Below are positions 43,839 through 52,654 of a DNA stretch of 64,000 bases, piece after piece. Under the pieces are notes generated by a model that saw nothing but the letters and a program-made list of their open reading frames with translations, had not been told where the DNA came from and made no database searches. The position numbers and the translations under genes were made by a program. The stretch covers positions 1 to 64,000 of the forward strand of contig JACKHT010000003.1 in assembly GCA_020638855.1 (NCBI GenBank). The letters run 5' to 3'. Within the stretch, counting starts at the first letter, position 1, and each line of letters starts with the position of its first letter. This DNA comes from Planctomycetota bacterium (GTDB lineage Bacteria; Planctomycetota; UBA1135; GCA-002686595).

Positions 43839-44398
43839 CCGGTTGCTCTTTGACGTCTTTGGCGAACTAGCCAAGTCAAGGCCGCCAATCCAACGGCCAA
43901 GGCTCCCAGGGGGAGCACCCAAAGTCGCCACCATGCAACTGGCCTACCGTGGGCATCCAAGGTCTGGGTGCTCACCTGCTTCAGTCCGATTCCCGATTCA
44001 TCCAGACGCAAGATTCGAAGCGTGGTGAGGGCGCGATTTGTCGGTGAGTAGAAAGCCACCTCGGAAGGTTGCGTTACGGGCGGATGCGCACTGGGAAATC
44101 CATCGAAGGCGGCCCCATGGGGTCGACCATCCACAAGAGCCTCCGGAACGGGCGTCCCGACCGGAAGGCCATAAACCCGCGTACCGTACTTGGATGAGTA
44201 GGGGAATGGCACGCCGGGTTCGACGACCGTGACGTCGATGGGCCCAAGAAGGGTGGCAGCCACCACGAACCAGCCATCGAAGTCCCTCGGGTTTTCGATG
44301 GCGACGAGTTGCTCGACCCGCTTGTATCCAGGCTGGATCAAGTCTGGGGATGAGGGCAGTACGCAGAATCCGATGAGGAGTGGAACGGTGAGCATCAT
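43835..44398 (-). CDS. Bitopic membrane protein with extracytoplasmic domain, unknown
   Basis: 187 aa. An N-terminal hydrophobic segment (signal or anchor, about 1-15), a soluble domain of about 120 residues with YKRVEQLVAIENPRDFDGWFV and SSKYGTRVYGLPVG, and a C-terminal transmembrane helix (about 158-178) followed by a basic tail (RQRRQR) predict an extracytoplasmic domain. Its stop overlaps the start of a 100-aa membrane protein. The pair is likely a two-gene unit of unknown role. Confidence 0.55.
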   Translation of the reverse strand: MMLTVPLLIGFCVLPSSPDLIQPGYKRVEQLVAIENPRDFDGWFVVAATLLGPIDVTVVEPGVPFPYSSKYGTRVYGLPVGTPVPEALVDGRPHGAAFDGFPSAHPPVTQPSEVAFYSPTNRALTTLRILRLDESGIGLKQVSTQTLDAHGRPVAWWRLWVLPLGALAVGLAALTWLVRQRRQRATG

Positions 44399-44634
44399 GA
44401 CGCAGAACTCTGGGTGTGGTTCCAGCTTGCATACAAGGATCGCACCGAATCAAGCGACCACTGGTTTCCCTGCCACTGAGGATCGAAACTTCAGCCACAG
44501 AATCGGGGCCTAGCCGAACTCAGACCCGCCCTCGATGCTCTGCCCTGGACCCACACCCCTCTGGAGGGTCGACCTCGTTCTGCTCAGAATCTCTGAATCC
44601 TTGGGTCCGAACTCCGTTGAGCCCCCCAAAAGGA

Positions 44635-44670
44635 GGAACCCCCCACCGGGGGGGGCCGGAGGGGGGTTCC
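44635..44670 (-). terminator. Hairpin downstream of sigma-factor gene
   Basis: GGAACCCCCC (44635-44644) pairs with GGGGGGTTCC (44661-44670) around a G-rich 16-nt loop, 22 bp beyond the stop of the minus-strand sigma-factor gene. On that strand it is followed by TCCTTTT, so it fits an intrinsic terminator. Confidence 0.7.
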
Positions 44671-44691
44671 AAGGGAGGGGGGGATATTCGG

Positions 44692-45534
44692 TTAGAGCAG
44701 CATGGTCGAGGTCTTCGACCCGAAGAGGCTCTTGAGGCGGGCCATGACGTTGCTGTGGATTTGGCAGACGCGGCTTTCGGTCAGCGAAAGCATCTCGCCA
44801 ATCTCGCGCATGGTGTGGCCGACTTGGTAGTACTGCTCGATGATGAAGCGTTCCTTGTGGGTCAGCGAGCGGGTGATGTAACCCATCATGTCCTGCTTAT
44901 TCAGCTCGCCTATGGGGTCTATCGACCGCTTGTCCTCGAGTACGTCCACCTTTTCCATAGAAGAATCGTCGTCGCGATCCTCCCATTTGTCGCTGAGCGA
45001 GTACATCGCCTTGGCGGAGCCGGCTTGGATCTCGCGCGAGAGTTCCTGGTGGTCCATCTCGAGGGCCTCGGCGAGCTCTGCGTGGGTGGGTTCGCGGCCC
45101 ATTTCGCCGGTTAGGCGCTGCAGTGCGCGGTCGATGCGGCTGGCTTTGAGGCGCACGAGGCGCGGAACCCAGTCCTGACTGCGCAGCTGGTCGAGGATCG
45201 AGCCCCGGATGCGCGTGGTGCAGTAGGTCTTGAACTTGATGCCCCGGTCGGGGTCGAAGCCACGGATGGCATCCATCAACCCGAACAGGCCGGCGCTGAC
45301 CAAGTCATCGAGCTCGATCGACTTGGGCAAGGTTTGCAGCAGGCGTTCGGCGATGTAGCGCACCAGCGGGTAGTGGCGCTCCATCAGCACGTTGCGGATG
45401 TGCTCGAGTTCGTTGCGACGGGGGGCGCCTGCGGCCTTAACCGTGCGGTAAAGCCCCCAAATGTCCTCGGTCACCATTTCCTCAACGGGCAGCGCTCCGG
45501 AGGCTTTTTGTGCGGTATCTTTGTCGGTCGTCAT
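44692..45534 (-). CDS. RNA polymerase sigma factor, FliA/WhiG type
   Basis: 280 aa with regions 2, 3 and 4 of sigma-70 family group 3. Region 2: LDDLVSAGLFGLMDAIRGFDPDRGIKFKTYCTTRIRG (motif positions about 75-110); region 3: EMGREPTHAELAEALEMD; region 4: LTHKERFIIEQYYQ and MREIGEMLSLTESRVCQIHSN. There is no sigma-1.1 region. In other bacteria this type drives flagellar or developmental genes; no flagellar genes are visible here. It is followed by a hairpin terminator and preceded by apt. Confidence 0.9.
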   Translation of the reverse strand: MTTDKDTAQKASGALPVEEMVTEDIWGLYRTVKAAGAPRRNELEHIRNVLMERHYPLVRYIAERLLQTLPKSIELDDLVSAGLFGLMDAIRGFDPDRGIKFKTYCTTRIRGSILDQLRSQDWVPRLVRLKASRIDRALQRLTGEMGREPTHAELAEALEMDHQELSREIQAGSAKAMYSLSDKWEDRDDDSSMEKVDVLEDKRSIDPIGELNKQDMMGYITRSLTHKERFIIEQYYQVGHTMREIGEMLSLTESRVCQIHSNVMARLKSLFGSKTSTMLL

Positions 45535-45561
45535 GGCGGTTCCTTCGAGGAGAGAGCGGAT

Positions 45562-46083
45562 CTAGTAGCGCACAAGGGAATGGACGGGGATGCCATGCAG
45601 TCGGTCGCGTCCATTCAAAAAGGTCAATTCGACCACCACGGCGCAGGCGATCGGGTTGCCACCCAGCTTGCGGACCAAGTCCACCGAGGCGCCCATCGTC
45701 CCGCCCGTGGCGAGCAGGTCGTCGATCAAGAGGACGCCTTGGCCCGGTTGGCAGGCATCGATGTGGGCTTCGAGGGTGTCGCTGCCGTATTCGAGCTCGT
45801 AGCTCTGCGACACGGTCTTGTAGGGCAACTTGCCGGGCTTGCGGACGGGCACGAAACCCTTGCCCAGGTAGTGGGCGACGGCGGTTCCGAAGATGAACCC
45901 GCGCGACTCCATGCCAAACACGAGGTCGAACGAGTCGGGATCGGTGGCTTGCGCCAGACCTTCGACCGCGACCCGCAGGGCTTCCGGATCCTGGAGCATC
46001 GGCGTGATGTCCTTGAACAGGATCCCGGGCTTCGGGAAATCGGGGATGTCGCGGATGTAGCGCTCGAGCAAAGGGTCCTCCAC
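45562..46083 (-). CDS. apt: Adenine phosphoribosyltransferase
   Basis: 173 aa from a GTG at 46083 that gives the normal family N-terminus (LLERYIRDIPDFPKPGILFKD); an upstream GTG at 46146 would add 21 residues not seen in the family. FGMESRGFIFG and the PRPP loop VLLIDDLLATGGTM are present. It converts adenine and PRPP to AMP in purine salvage. Upstream of the sigma-factor gene by 27 bp on the same strand. Confidence 0.93.
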   Translation of the reverse strand: MEDPLLERYIRDIPDFPKPGILFKDITPMLQDPEALRVAVEGLAQATDPDSFDLVFGMESRGFIFGTAVAHYLGKGFVPVRKPGKLPYKTVSQSYELEYGSDTLEAHIDACQPGQGVLLIDDLLATGGTMGASVDLVRKLGGNPIACAVVVELTFLNGRDRLHGIPVHSLVRY

Positions 46084-46247
46084 CGGGCGCTGCGTTGGTG
46101 CGGCAACAACCACAACGGCCCAGATGAGCTTTTCGGACGGTTCCACCCACGGCTTGACCGGGGCCCGACATTAATAGGGTCGGGCTTGTCTCCGGGTGAG
46201 ATAAGTGCCTCAACCGTAGAGGGTTACGACATCCTAGCCGTTTGGGC

Positions 46248-47189
46248 TCAAGCTTCGGCTGCGGGGGCGGGGGGAGGGACCGGAATCCGCCCCGCTCGGC
46301 GCAATACTTGGACCACTCCGCCGACCACCAGGAGCGCAGCCCCGTAGCCCAAAGCACCCACGCGGTCGGCCGGCAGCCAAGCGAATCCCCAAGGACGCAG
46401 CCCGGCCATGACCGCCAGGGTGATCAGCGGGTTGAGGGTGATGATCAGGCTCACCTGGTAGGCCGGGAGGCGCTTGAACGCCTCGCCCAAGAAACCGTAG
46501 GCCACCAGCGTGTTGGCCCCCAGGAAGGCCATCAGGATCCACATCTTCCACGAAAGGCTGGCGAGCAGTGCAAAGTCGACCCAAGGCCAGAGCATGGCCG
46601 CCGGAACCGCATAGATCAAAAGGTTCAAATCCTGGGGCGGAAGTCCGCGCATGCCTAGCAACTTGGCAATGGCCGCATAGACCACCCAAGAAACGGCTCC
46701 CAAAAAGATCATCCCGTTGCCCCGCAACCAGTCTTGGTGGCTGATGACCTGCTCCTGGTGTTGGTTCCAAGCGAACAGCACAAAACCGACCAAAGCCACA
46801 CCGACTCCCAACCACTGCGAGCGCTTCAAGCGTTCCTTGAACATCACGATCCCCACCAAAGCGAGCATCAGGGGGGCGGTTTGGATCAGGATCTGGGCGT
46901 TGGATGGGGTCGTGAAATGCAGCCCGTTCAAATAGCCCAAATAGTTGCCCGTAAGGCCTAAGGCCGCCACCAACCCCAAGAGGGGTGGCCGAACCAGCAC
47001 TTTCAAGCGCCGTTTGCCTCGTCGGGCGATGAACACGAACAAGAGGCTGAAGGCGAACGCGAACCGAAACCACGTGATCGTCATCACCGGCACGTGATTC
47101 GTTGCGACCTTCATGGCCACCGCCAACACGCCCCATAGCAGGGCTGTGGTGGAAGCCATCATCAAGCCAAGCCGGCGGTCGGAATCCAT
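46248..47189 (-). CDS. EamA-family transporter (drug/metabolite transporter)
   Basis: 313 aa from ATG 47189. Ten hydrophobic helices in two EamA repeats are visible, with TTALLWGVLAVAMK in the first, FTTPSNAQILIQTAPL, and the second repeat beginning GNGMIFLGAVSWVVYAAIAK. A Pro/Ala-rich cytosolic tail follows the last helix. It exports or imports an unidentified metabolite across the inner membrane. Divergent from an alpha/beta hydrolase gene. Confidence 0.85.
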   Translation of the reverse strand: MDSDRRLGLMMASTTALLWGVLAVAMKVATNHVPVMTITWFRFAFAFSLLFVFIARRGKRRLKVLVRPPLLGLVAALGLTGNYLGYLNGLHFTTPSNAQILIQTAPLMLALVGIVMFKERLKRSQWLGVGVALVGFVLFAWNQHQEQVISHQDWLRGNGMIFLGAVSWVVYAAIAKLLGMRGLPPQDLNLLIYAVPAAMLWPWVDFALLASLSWKMWILMAFLGANTLVAYGFLGEAFKRLPAYQVSLIITLNPLITLAVMAGLRPWGFAWLPADRVGALGYGAALLVVGGVVQVLRRAGRIPVPPPAPAAEA

Positions 47190-47472
47190 AGGAGAGGGGG
47201 CCGCGCGCCCCAGGACTCGAACCAGCCGATAGGGTGCTTTTGGGCGCGAGGAGTGTGCCGTTTGCCCCGCTTGGGCACAATCGGCCGCATGGGGGAATCG
47301 AGGGGAAGTGGCCACCCTGCGTGCTGTTTCCAAGCCAGGCCACCAAGCCAAGTACGCGTTGTGTTGGGGGATGGTCTGGACTCCTCACCAGGAGGACATC
47401 GCAGGGTAGCCATGGGGGCCTGGCGATGTTTGAGTTTGGAGGCACGTGCCACGACGCTAAAGTGGTGCGCCC

Positions 47473-48246
47473 ATGAGAGCGGAAATCGTAGGCAACCGTG
47501 GCAGCGGACAAGCCATCGTCTATGTGCCCGGCATCGATGGTACCGGTGAGTTGTTGCTGGGAACCGCCGGGCGCCTGGAGGCGAGTTTCCACCTCTTGCG
47601 CTTGAGCTACCACGATGAGGGCATGCCCGGATCGGCGCAGTTGTACGAACGGTTGGCCGACTCGGTGGTGGAATGCATGACTGCCGCCAGGATGGAGCGA
47701 GCGATCCTGCTGGCCGAATCGTTCGGGGGAGGCGTGGCCTTGCAAGTCGCCTTGCGTCACCCCGAGCGCGTCCAAGCGATGTGCTTGGTCAACACCTTTG
47801 CCTGGTACCCATCGCGTTTGCGGGTCCGCTTGGGCGCCGCGTTGGTGCCCTTTGCGCCCGGTTGGTTGCTGCGTGTCGGACGCGTGCATCTAGCGAGTCG
47901 TTGGCTGTTTCGGCCGCGCAAGGATCCCGTGGCCGAAGCCTCGTTTCGCAAGGTTCTGCCAGGCTTCGCGCGCGGTGGGTATGCGACCCGCATGCAAGCC
48001 ATCCCGCACTTGGACTTGCGCGGAGCTTTGCCTCAAGTCCCCATGCGCTGCGAGTTGTACGCCTCGAGCGACGACCGCGTGGTGCCCTCCACCGAAACGA
48101 TGGCCACGCTGGCGGCAGGCCTACCCAACGCAGAGTTGCATACGCTGCCCCGGGCCAACCACCTCGTCCTGCCCCTATCCGAAGAGCCTTGGCCCGAACG
48201 GCTGCAGACCTTGGCAGAAGCCACTGGTAGCGAAGGTTCACGCTGA
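47473..48246 (+). CDS. Alpha/beta-fold hydrolase
   Basis: 257 aa. VYVPGIDGTGELLLGTAGRL provides the oxyanion region, AESFGGGVAL the nucleophile elbow (Ser in ESFGG), SDDRVVPS the acid loop and RANHLVLP the catalytic His. The arrangement matches lipase/esterase-type hydrolases; no signal peptide, so cytosolic. Substrate unknown. Convergent with argS, whose stop is 70 bp away. Confidence 0.85.
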   Translation: MRAEIVGNRGSGQAIVYVPGIDGTGELLLGTAGRLEASFHLLRLSYHDEGMPGSAQLYERLADSVVECMTAARMERAILLAESFGGGVALQVALRHPERVQAMCLVNTFAWYPSRLRVRLGAALVPFAPGWLLRVGRVHLASRWLFRPRKDPVAEASFRKVLPGFARGGYATRMQAIPHLDLRGALPQVPMRCELYASSDDRVVPSTETMATLAAGLPNAELHTLPRANHLVLPLSEEPWPERLQTLAEATGSEGSR

Positions 48247-48316
48247 CTCAAGAGACGGTGTCGAACTCTTCGAATCCCAAGCGGGCCACGTTCGAGACAA
48301 GCCAACCCAACGACCG

Positions 48317-50035
48317 CTACATGGATTCCGGCGCCGATACTCCGAGCAGGGCGAGGCCTTTGTGCAGCACGATTCGCGCCGCGTCGGCGAGTTGCAGGCG
48401 GGCAGCCATCACGCCGGGGGCTTGGCCCAGCACTCGATTGGCGGCGATCCAGGAGTTGATCTCGCGCGCCAAGCCGAGCAGGTACTGCGTGACTTCGGAG
48501 GGTTCGGCGTGGGTCGCTGCTTTGCGGATGACGCCCGGGAATTGGCCCAGGGTTAGCAGCAAGCCTGCTGAATCCGCCAGGGCGCTCCAGTCGGGGGCTG
48601 CGTCGATCGCGCCGGCATCGGCCTTGGTCAGGATGCTCAGCAGGCGGGCATGGGTGTATTGGACGTAGGGACCGGTGTCGCCTTCGAACGATAGGACCTC
48701 GGACCACACGAACTCGATGTCTTTGACGCGCTCACGCTTGAGGTCGTTGAAGATCACAGCGCCCACGCCAACCTGCTCGGCGACTTCGGCGGAGTTGGCC
48801 AGTTCGGGGTTCTTCTCGGCGATGATCTTGGCCGCCTCGGCCACGGCGCGGTCGAGCACGTCCTCTAGGAACACCACTTGGCCCTTGCGCGTGCTCATTT
48901 TGCCCTCGGGCAGGCGCATCATGCCGAAGGCGATGTGCTCGACCTTGGGTTCCCATTCGACTCCCATGCGCTGCAGCACGTACTTGAGCTGCTGGAAGTG
49001 CAGGCGTTGGTCGCCACCGACCACGTACAGGCAGCGGGCGAAGTGGTACAGCTCCCAGCGGTGGAAGGCCGCCGCCAAGTCGCGCGTGGCGTAGAGCGTC
49101 GTGCCATCGGACTTGCGCAGCAGGCAAGGCGGAACATTCTCCCCGAACTCCTTGAGCGACACGATCAAGGCGCCTTCGGACTCCTCGGTGACCCCGGACT
49201 GCACGATGCGTTCGATGATGGGGCCCAGGTGGTCTTCGTAGAACGACTCCCCCCGAATCTCGTCGAAGTGCACGTGCAGGCGCTCGTAGGTGCGTTGGAA
49301 CTCCTGCATCGAGAGTTCGGTCAAACGGCGCCAAACCGCGCGCACGTGCCCTTCCTTGCCGCTTTCGAGTTCCTGGAAGGCGGCTCGCGCCGCATCTTGG
49401 AGGCTCGGGTCGGTGGCTTCTTCGTTGTGGTAGCGCACATACAGTTCGAGCAGCGCCTTGATCGGATCCGACTCAAGGTCGACCTCGCCGCCCCAGCGGT
49501 CGACCGCTGCCACGAGCTTGCCAAACTGGCTGCCCCAGTCGCCGATGTGGTTGATGCCCACGGTCTGGTAGCCCAAGGCATCGTGCAGGCGTTGGATGGC
49601 TGCACCGATGACGGTCGAGCGCAAGTGCCCGACCGACATGGGCTTGGCGATGTTCGGCGACGAAAGGTCGATCACGACGGTTTGGCCGCGACCTTCCTCG
49701 GAATTGCCGTAGAGCGCTCCTTGGCTGCGGATCGAACCCAAGAGGCTCCGAGCTAGGTCCGAGCGGTCGATCTGGAAGTTGATGTAGGGCCCGGTTGCGG
49801 TGGCTTGGATGCCTTCCAGCGAAGCATTCAGTTGTTCTGCGAGCTTGCCGGCGATTTGGGCCGGGTTGCCCTTGTCGCGCTTGGCCAAGAGGAAGCAGGG
49901 GAAGGCGAAATCCCCAAGCTCGGCCTTGCGCGGGCTTTCCAGCGAGAACGAACCCGGCTCCAGACCGGTGGCGGCGATGATGGCGGACTCGATGGAGGCG
50001 ATGAACTCTTGCACGGCACGACCCTGGGCAAACAC
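48317..50035 (-). CDS. argS: Arginyl-tRNA synthetase
   Basis: 572 aa from a GTG at 50035, placing the family N-terminus (FIASIESAIIAATG) right after the start; the frame is open further upstream but with non-family sequence. The HIGH motif appears as MSVGHLRS, and KMSKS as GKMSTRKG. An N-terminal Add-1 domain (about 1-110) and the C-terminal anticodon-binding domain with DALR fold (about 450-572) are present. Essential; charges tRNA-Arg. Confidence 0.96.
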   Translation of the reverse strand: MFAQGRAVQEFIASIESAIIAATGLEPGSFSLESPRKAELGDFAFPCFLLAKRDKGNPAQIAGKLAEQLNASLEGIQATATGPYINFQIDRSDLARSLLGSIRSQGALYGNSEEGRGQTVVIDLSSPNIAKPMSVGHLRSTVIGAAIQRLHDALGYQTVGINHIGDWGSQFGKLVAAVDRWGGEVDLESDPIKALLELYVRYHNEEATDPSLQDAARAAFQELESGKEGHVRAVWRRLTELSMQEFQRTYERLHVHFDEIRGESFYEDHLGPIIERIVQSGVTEESEGALIVSLKEFGENVPPCLLRKSDGTTLYATRDLAAAFHRWELYHFARCLYVVGGDQRLHFQQLKYVLQRMGVEWEPKVEHIAFGMMRLPEGKMSTRKGQVVFLEDVLDRAVAEAAKIIAEKNPELANSAEVAEQVGVGAVIFNDLKRERVKDIEFVWSEVLSFEGDTGPYVQYTHARLLSILTKADAGAIDAAPDWSALADSAGLLLTLGQFPGVIRKAATHAEPSEVTQYLLGLAREINSWIAANRVLGQAPGVMAARLQLADAARIVLHKGLALLGVSAPESM

Positions 50036-50180
50036 GACCCTGGACAAAAGGGGAAGAAAGCACGGCGAAACGGGATGCGCGCGGTTCGCGCCCGTTTCGG
50101 CGGCCCCAGGATACGGGATCGCGGGCCGCGCCCGCAGCAGAATTCGGGCCCTGGGGCCCGTGGAAAGGTCCGTTGTGCCC

Positions 50181-51128
50181 CTAGCCGCGCACGCGCAGCA
50201 ATTGGACCAAGAACCAGCCCTGGGGGTCGCTCCAGCGGGCCACGGGGTCAAAGCCGGCGGCCAAGTCCAGGAGACGCTCTGGCGTGTACTTGTGCGAGAA
50301 CTCGGTCAGGATGCGCTTCCCACGGGGGATCGCGAAGCGCTGGCCAGCCAGCTCGAGCACCTGGTCGCTCGACGCTTCGAGCCACATCTCCATGCGATGT
50401 TCGTCGGCATTCCAAATGGCGCGGTGTTCGAACGCGGTGGGGTTTACCTGAAGGTCCACTAGCGATTGCAGGTGCACGAGCAGATTGCGGTTGAACGCTG
50501 CGGTCACTCCGGCCGCGTCGTCGTAGGCGGGGACCAAGACCGATTCGGGTTTGACCAAGTCGACTCCGATCAAGAGCAGCCCCCCCGGCCCCAAGGTGCG
50601 GGTCATGCGCTCCAACAGGCCGCGCGCCCCCGCATCGGTGAGGTTGCCCAGGGTCGATCCCGGAAAGTACGCCACCCGCGTGCCGGCCGCTTCCGACGGC
50701 AAGACGATCTCTCCCGCAAAGTCCGCGCACAGGGGCTCGACACTCAGATCGGGGTAGCGCGCGTGGATGCGCTGCGCAGCGTCGTGCAGGTGTGCGCGGC
50801 TCACATCGATGGGGATGTACCGGGCGGGCTTCACGAGGGCGTCCAGAAGCAACGTGGTCTTGGTCGAACTCCCCGAACCATATTCCAAGAGCTCGCAATG
50901 GGGCCCAATCGCGGCTGCCATGGCCTTTGCGTCGCGCTCGAGGATGCCGGTCTCGGTGCGCGTCAGGTAGTACTCCGGCAATGCACAAATCGCGTCGAAC
51001 AACCGGCTGCCGGTGGCGTCATAGAAGTACTTCGACGGCAAGCGGGGCGGCTCTTCGGCTAGGCTCGCCAGGATCTCTTCGGTGTAGCGGACTTTGGGGC
51101 TCGGTGTTTGCGTGGTGGTGGGATTCAA
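50181..51128 (-). CDS. egtD: L-histidine N-alpha-methyltransferase (ergothioneine)
   Basis: 315 aa from a TTG at 51128, overlapping the egtB stop by 4 bp (TTGA); this gives the family length of about 320. Typical features: PSKYFYDATGSRLFDAICALPEYY, LLEYGSGSSTKTTLLL (SAM site), YFPGSTLGNLT and FNRNLLVHL. It trimethylates histidine to hercynine. With EgtB upstream it forms the first two steps of ergothioneine synthesis. Confidence 0.95.
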   Translation of the reverse strand: MNPTTTQTPSPKVRYTEEILASLAEEPPRLPSKYFYDATGSRLFDAICALPEYYLTRTETGILERDAKAMAAAIGPHCELLEYGSGSSTKTTLLLDALVKPARYIPIDVSRAHLHDAAQRIHARYPDLSVEPLCADFAGEIVLPSEAAGTRVAYFPGSTLGNLTDAGARGLLERMTRTLGPGGLLLIGVDLVKPESVLVPAYDDAAGVTAAFNRNLLVHLQSLVDLQVNPTAFEHRAIWNADEHRMEMWLEASSDQVLELAGQRFAIPRGKRILTEFSHKYTPERLLDLAAGFDPVARWSDPQGWFLVQLLRVRG

Positions 51129-52462
51129 TGGGAACCTCGGGAGTCGCTGGGAGCTTGGTCGGGACCTTCGAAGGCGAGCCGAACGCCACTGAATTGCCAG
51201 CGCGCTTCGGGTGGAAAGAAATTGCGGTAGGACGGGCGGATGTGGCCTGGTGGCGTGGCACACGATCCGCCGCGTAGCACGTACTGGTTGCACATGAACT
51301 TGCCGTTGTACTCGCCTAGGGCACCGGGCGGGATCGCGTAGCCTGGGTAGGCTTCGTAGCTTGAGCGGGTCCACTCCCATACCTCGCCCACGCCAAGCGG
51401 CGCGGCGAAGGGCTCACCGGTAGGGTGTAGCGCGCGTTCGCGGGCTGGATGGGCGATGACGGAGGTCGTCATGGCTGCTTCCCATTGGAACTCCGTGGGC
51501 AAACGAGCGCCCGACCAACGGGCGAAGGCATCGGCTTCGAAGTAGCTCAGGTGGCAAACCGGCCGGTGCGGATCCAGCGGAATCCAGCCCCAGGCTGTGA
51601 ACTCGAGCCAAGCGCCCGTGTGCGCATCGCGCTTCCAGTAGAGCGGATGTCGCCAGGATTCGGACTGCACTCGCGACCAACCCAACGAAAGCCAGTGAGC
51701 TGGGTCTGCGTAGCCGCCCGACTCCACGAAGGCCAAGTACTCTTGATTGGTGGAAGGGCGCGTGGCCAGGGCGTACGGCTCAAGGAATCGTCGGTGGCGC
51801 GGCGATTCGTTGTCGTAGGCGAAGGATGCCGCTTCCGCGTCGATTCCAATCGACACGACGCCTTCCTCGAAGCGTTGGACGCGCAGGGGACCTGGGTCGG
51901 GCGCATTCGCGGGGACCGCATCGGACAGGTAGCGCGTTCCAAAAGGGTGCGACAGAAATAGGTGCAGGATGTCGGTGACCAACAATTCCTGGTGCTGCTG
52001 TTCGTGTTGGAGGCCCAACTCCAGGGTCGCCGCCACGGTCGACCAAGCGGAATCGGGGATCTGGCCCAGGCAAACCGAAATGGCTTGCTCCACGTGCTCG
52101 CGGTAGGCGTGCACCCGCTCGAGCGTCGGGCGGGTCAGGGTGCCTCGTTCGGCTTGAGCGATTCGGGTACCTACGCTGTCGTAGTAGGAATTGAACAGGT
52201 ACTCGAACTCAGCATCGAAAGGCGCATAGCCAGGGAGGAACGCTTGAAGGACAAAACGCTCAAAGAACCAAGTGGTGTGTGCCAAGTGCCACTTTGCGGG
52301 GCTAGCCAGCGGCATCGACTGGGTTATGTGGTCCTCAGTCGCCAGGGTGGAGCACAACCACCGGGTCCTAGCGCGGACGGCCAAAAAGCGGTCCGCGAGT
52401 ACGCTTCGAGCGCCGCAGCCTGCAAGGGGGGCCTGCAGCGTGGTTTCGATGGGATCCGGCAT
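51125..52462 (-). CDS. egtB: Ergothioneine sulfoxide synthase (EgtB)
   Basis: 445 aa from ATG 52462. The N-terminal DinB-like domain carries the iron ligands in WHLAHTTWFFERFVL and LQHEQQHQELL (HX3HXE-type), and the C-terminal formylglycine-generating-enzyme-like domain has FEADAFARWSGARLPTEFQWE and RGGSCATP. It is the non-heme iron enzyme that joins hercynine to cysteine or gamma-glutamylcysteine. No egtC or egtE is visible in the window, as is often the case outside actinobacteria. Confidence 0.94.
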   Translation of the reverse strand: MPDPIETTLQAPLAGCGARSVLADRFLAVRARTRWLCSTLATEDHITQSMPLASPAKWHLAHTTWFFERFVLQAFLPGYAPFDAEFEYLFNSYYDSVGTRIAQAERGTLTRPTLERVHAYREHVEQAISVCLGQIPDSAWSTVAATLELGLQHEQQHQELLVTDILHLFLSHPFGTRYLSDAVPANAPDPGPLRVQRFEEGVVSIGIDAEAASFAYDNESPRHRRFLEPYALATRPSTNQEYLAFVESGGYADPAHWLSLGWSRVQSESWRHPLYWKRDAHTGAWLEFTAWGWIPLDPHRPVCHLSYFEADAFARWSGARLPTEFQWEAAMTTSVIAHPARERALHPTGEPFAAPLGVGEVWEWTRSSYEAYPGYAIPPGALGEYNGKFMCNQYVLRGGSCATPPGHIRPSYRNFFPPEARWQFSGVRLAFEGPDQAPSDSRGSH

Positions 52463-52592
52463 CGAGGAAATCGACGGGGAAAACGCCGATACCGATCCTA
52501 GGCCGCTGGCTGAGGGTTGAAAGTGGTTTTTGCCGGGAATCGGTCCGTGCCAGGGTCTGGAAAGGCCCCAGCACGCATGCCTGCGCGCCAAT

Positions 52593-52654
52593 GCCTCAGC
52601 ACTCAATCCCTTAGCACAAAAGCCCTCAGCAACAAAACCCCTAGCAATCAGGCC
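52593..52654. repeat. Imperfect about 15-bp repeats
   Basis: Four imperfect units with the core C-T-(C/T)-A-G-C-A followed by A-rich sequence and CC lie in tandem (starting about 52596, 52610, 52625 and 52640), ending at the stop of the ABC-F gene. Interpretation is uncertain; may be degenerate slippage. Confidence 0.4.

Noticed and set aside
44692..45534. Link of the FliA/WhiG-type sigma factor with flagellar genes in this window
   Set aside because: No flagellar or chemotaxis genes are present nearby, so the regulon cannot be inferred from context.
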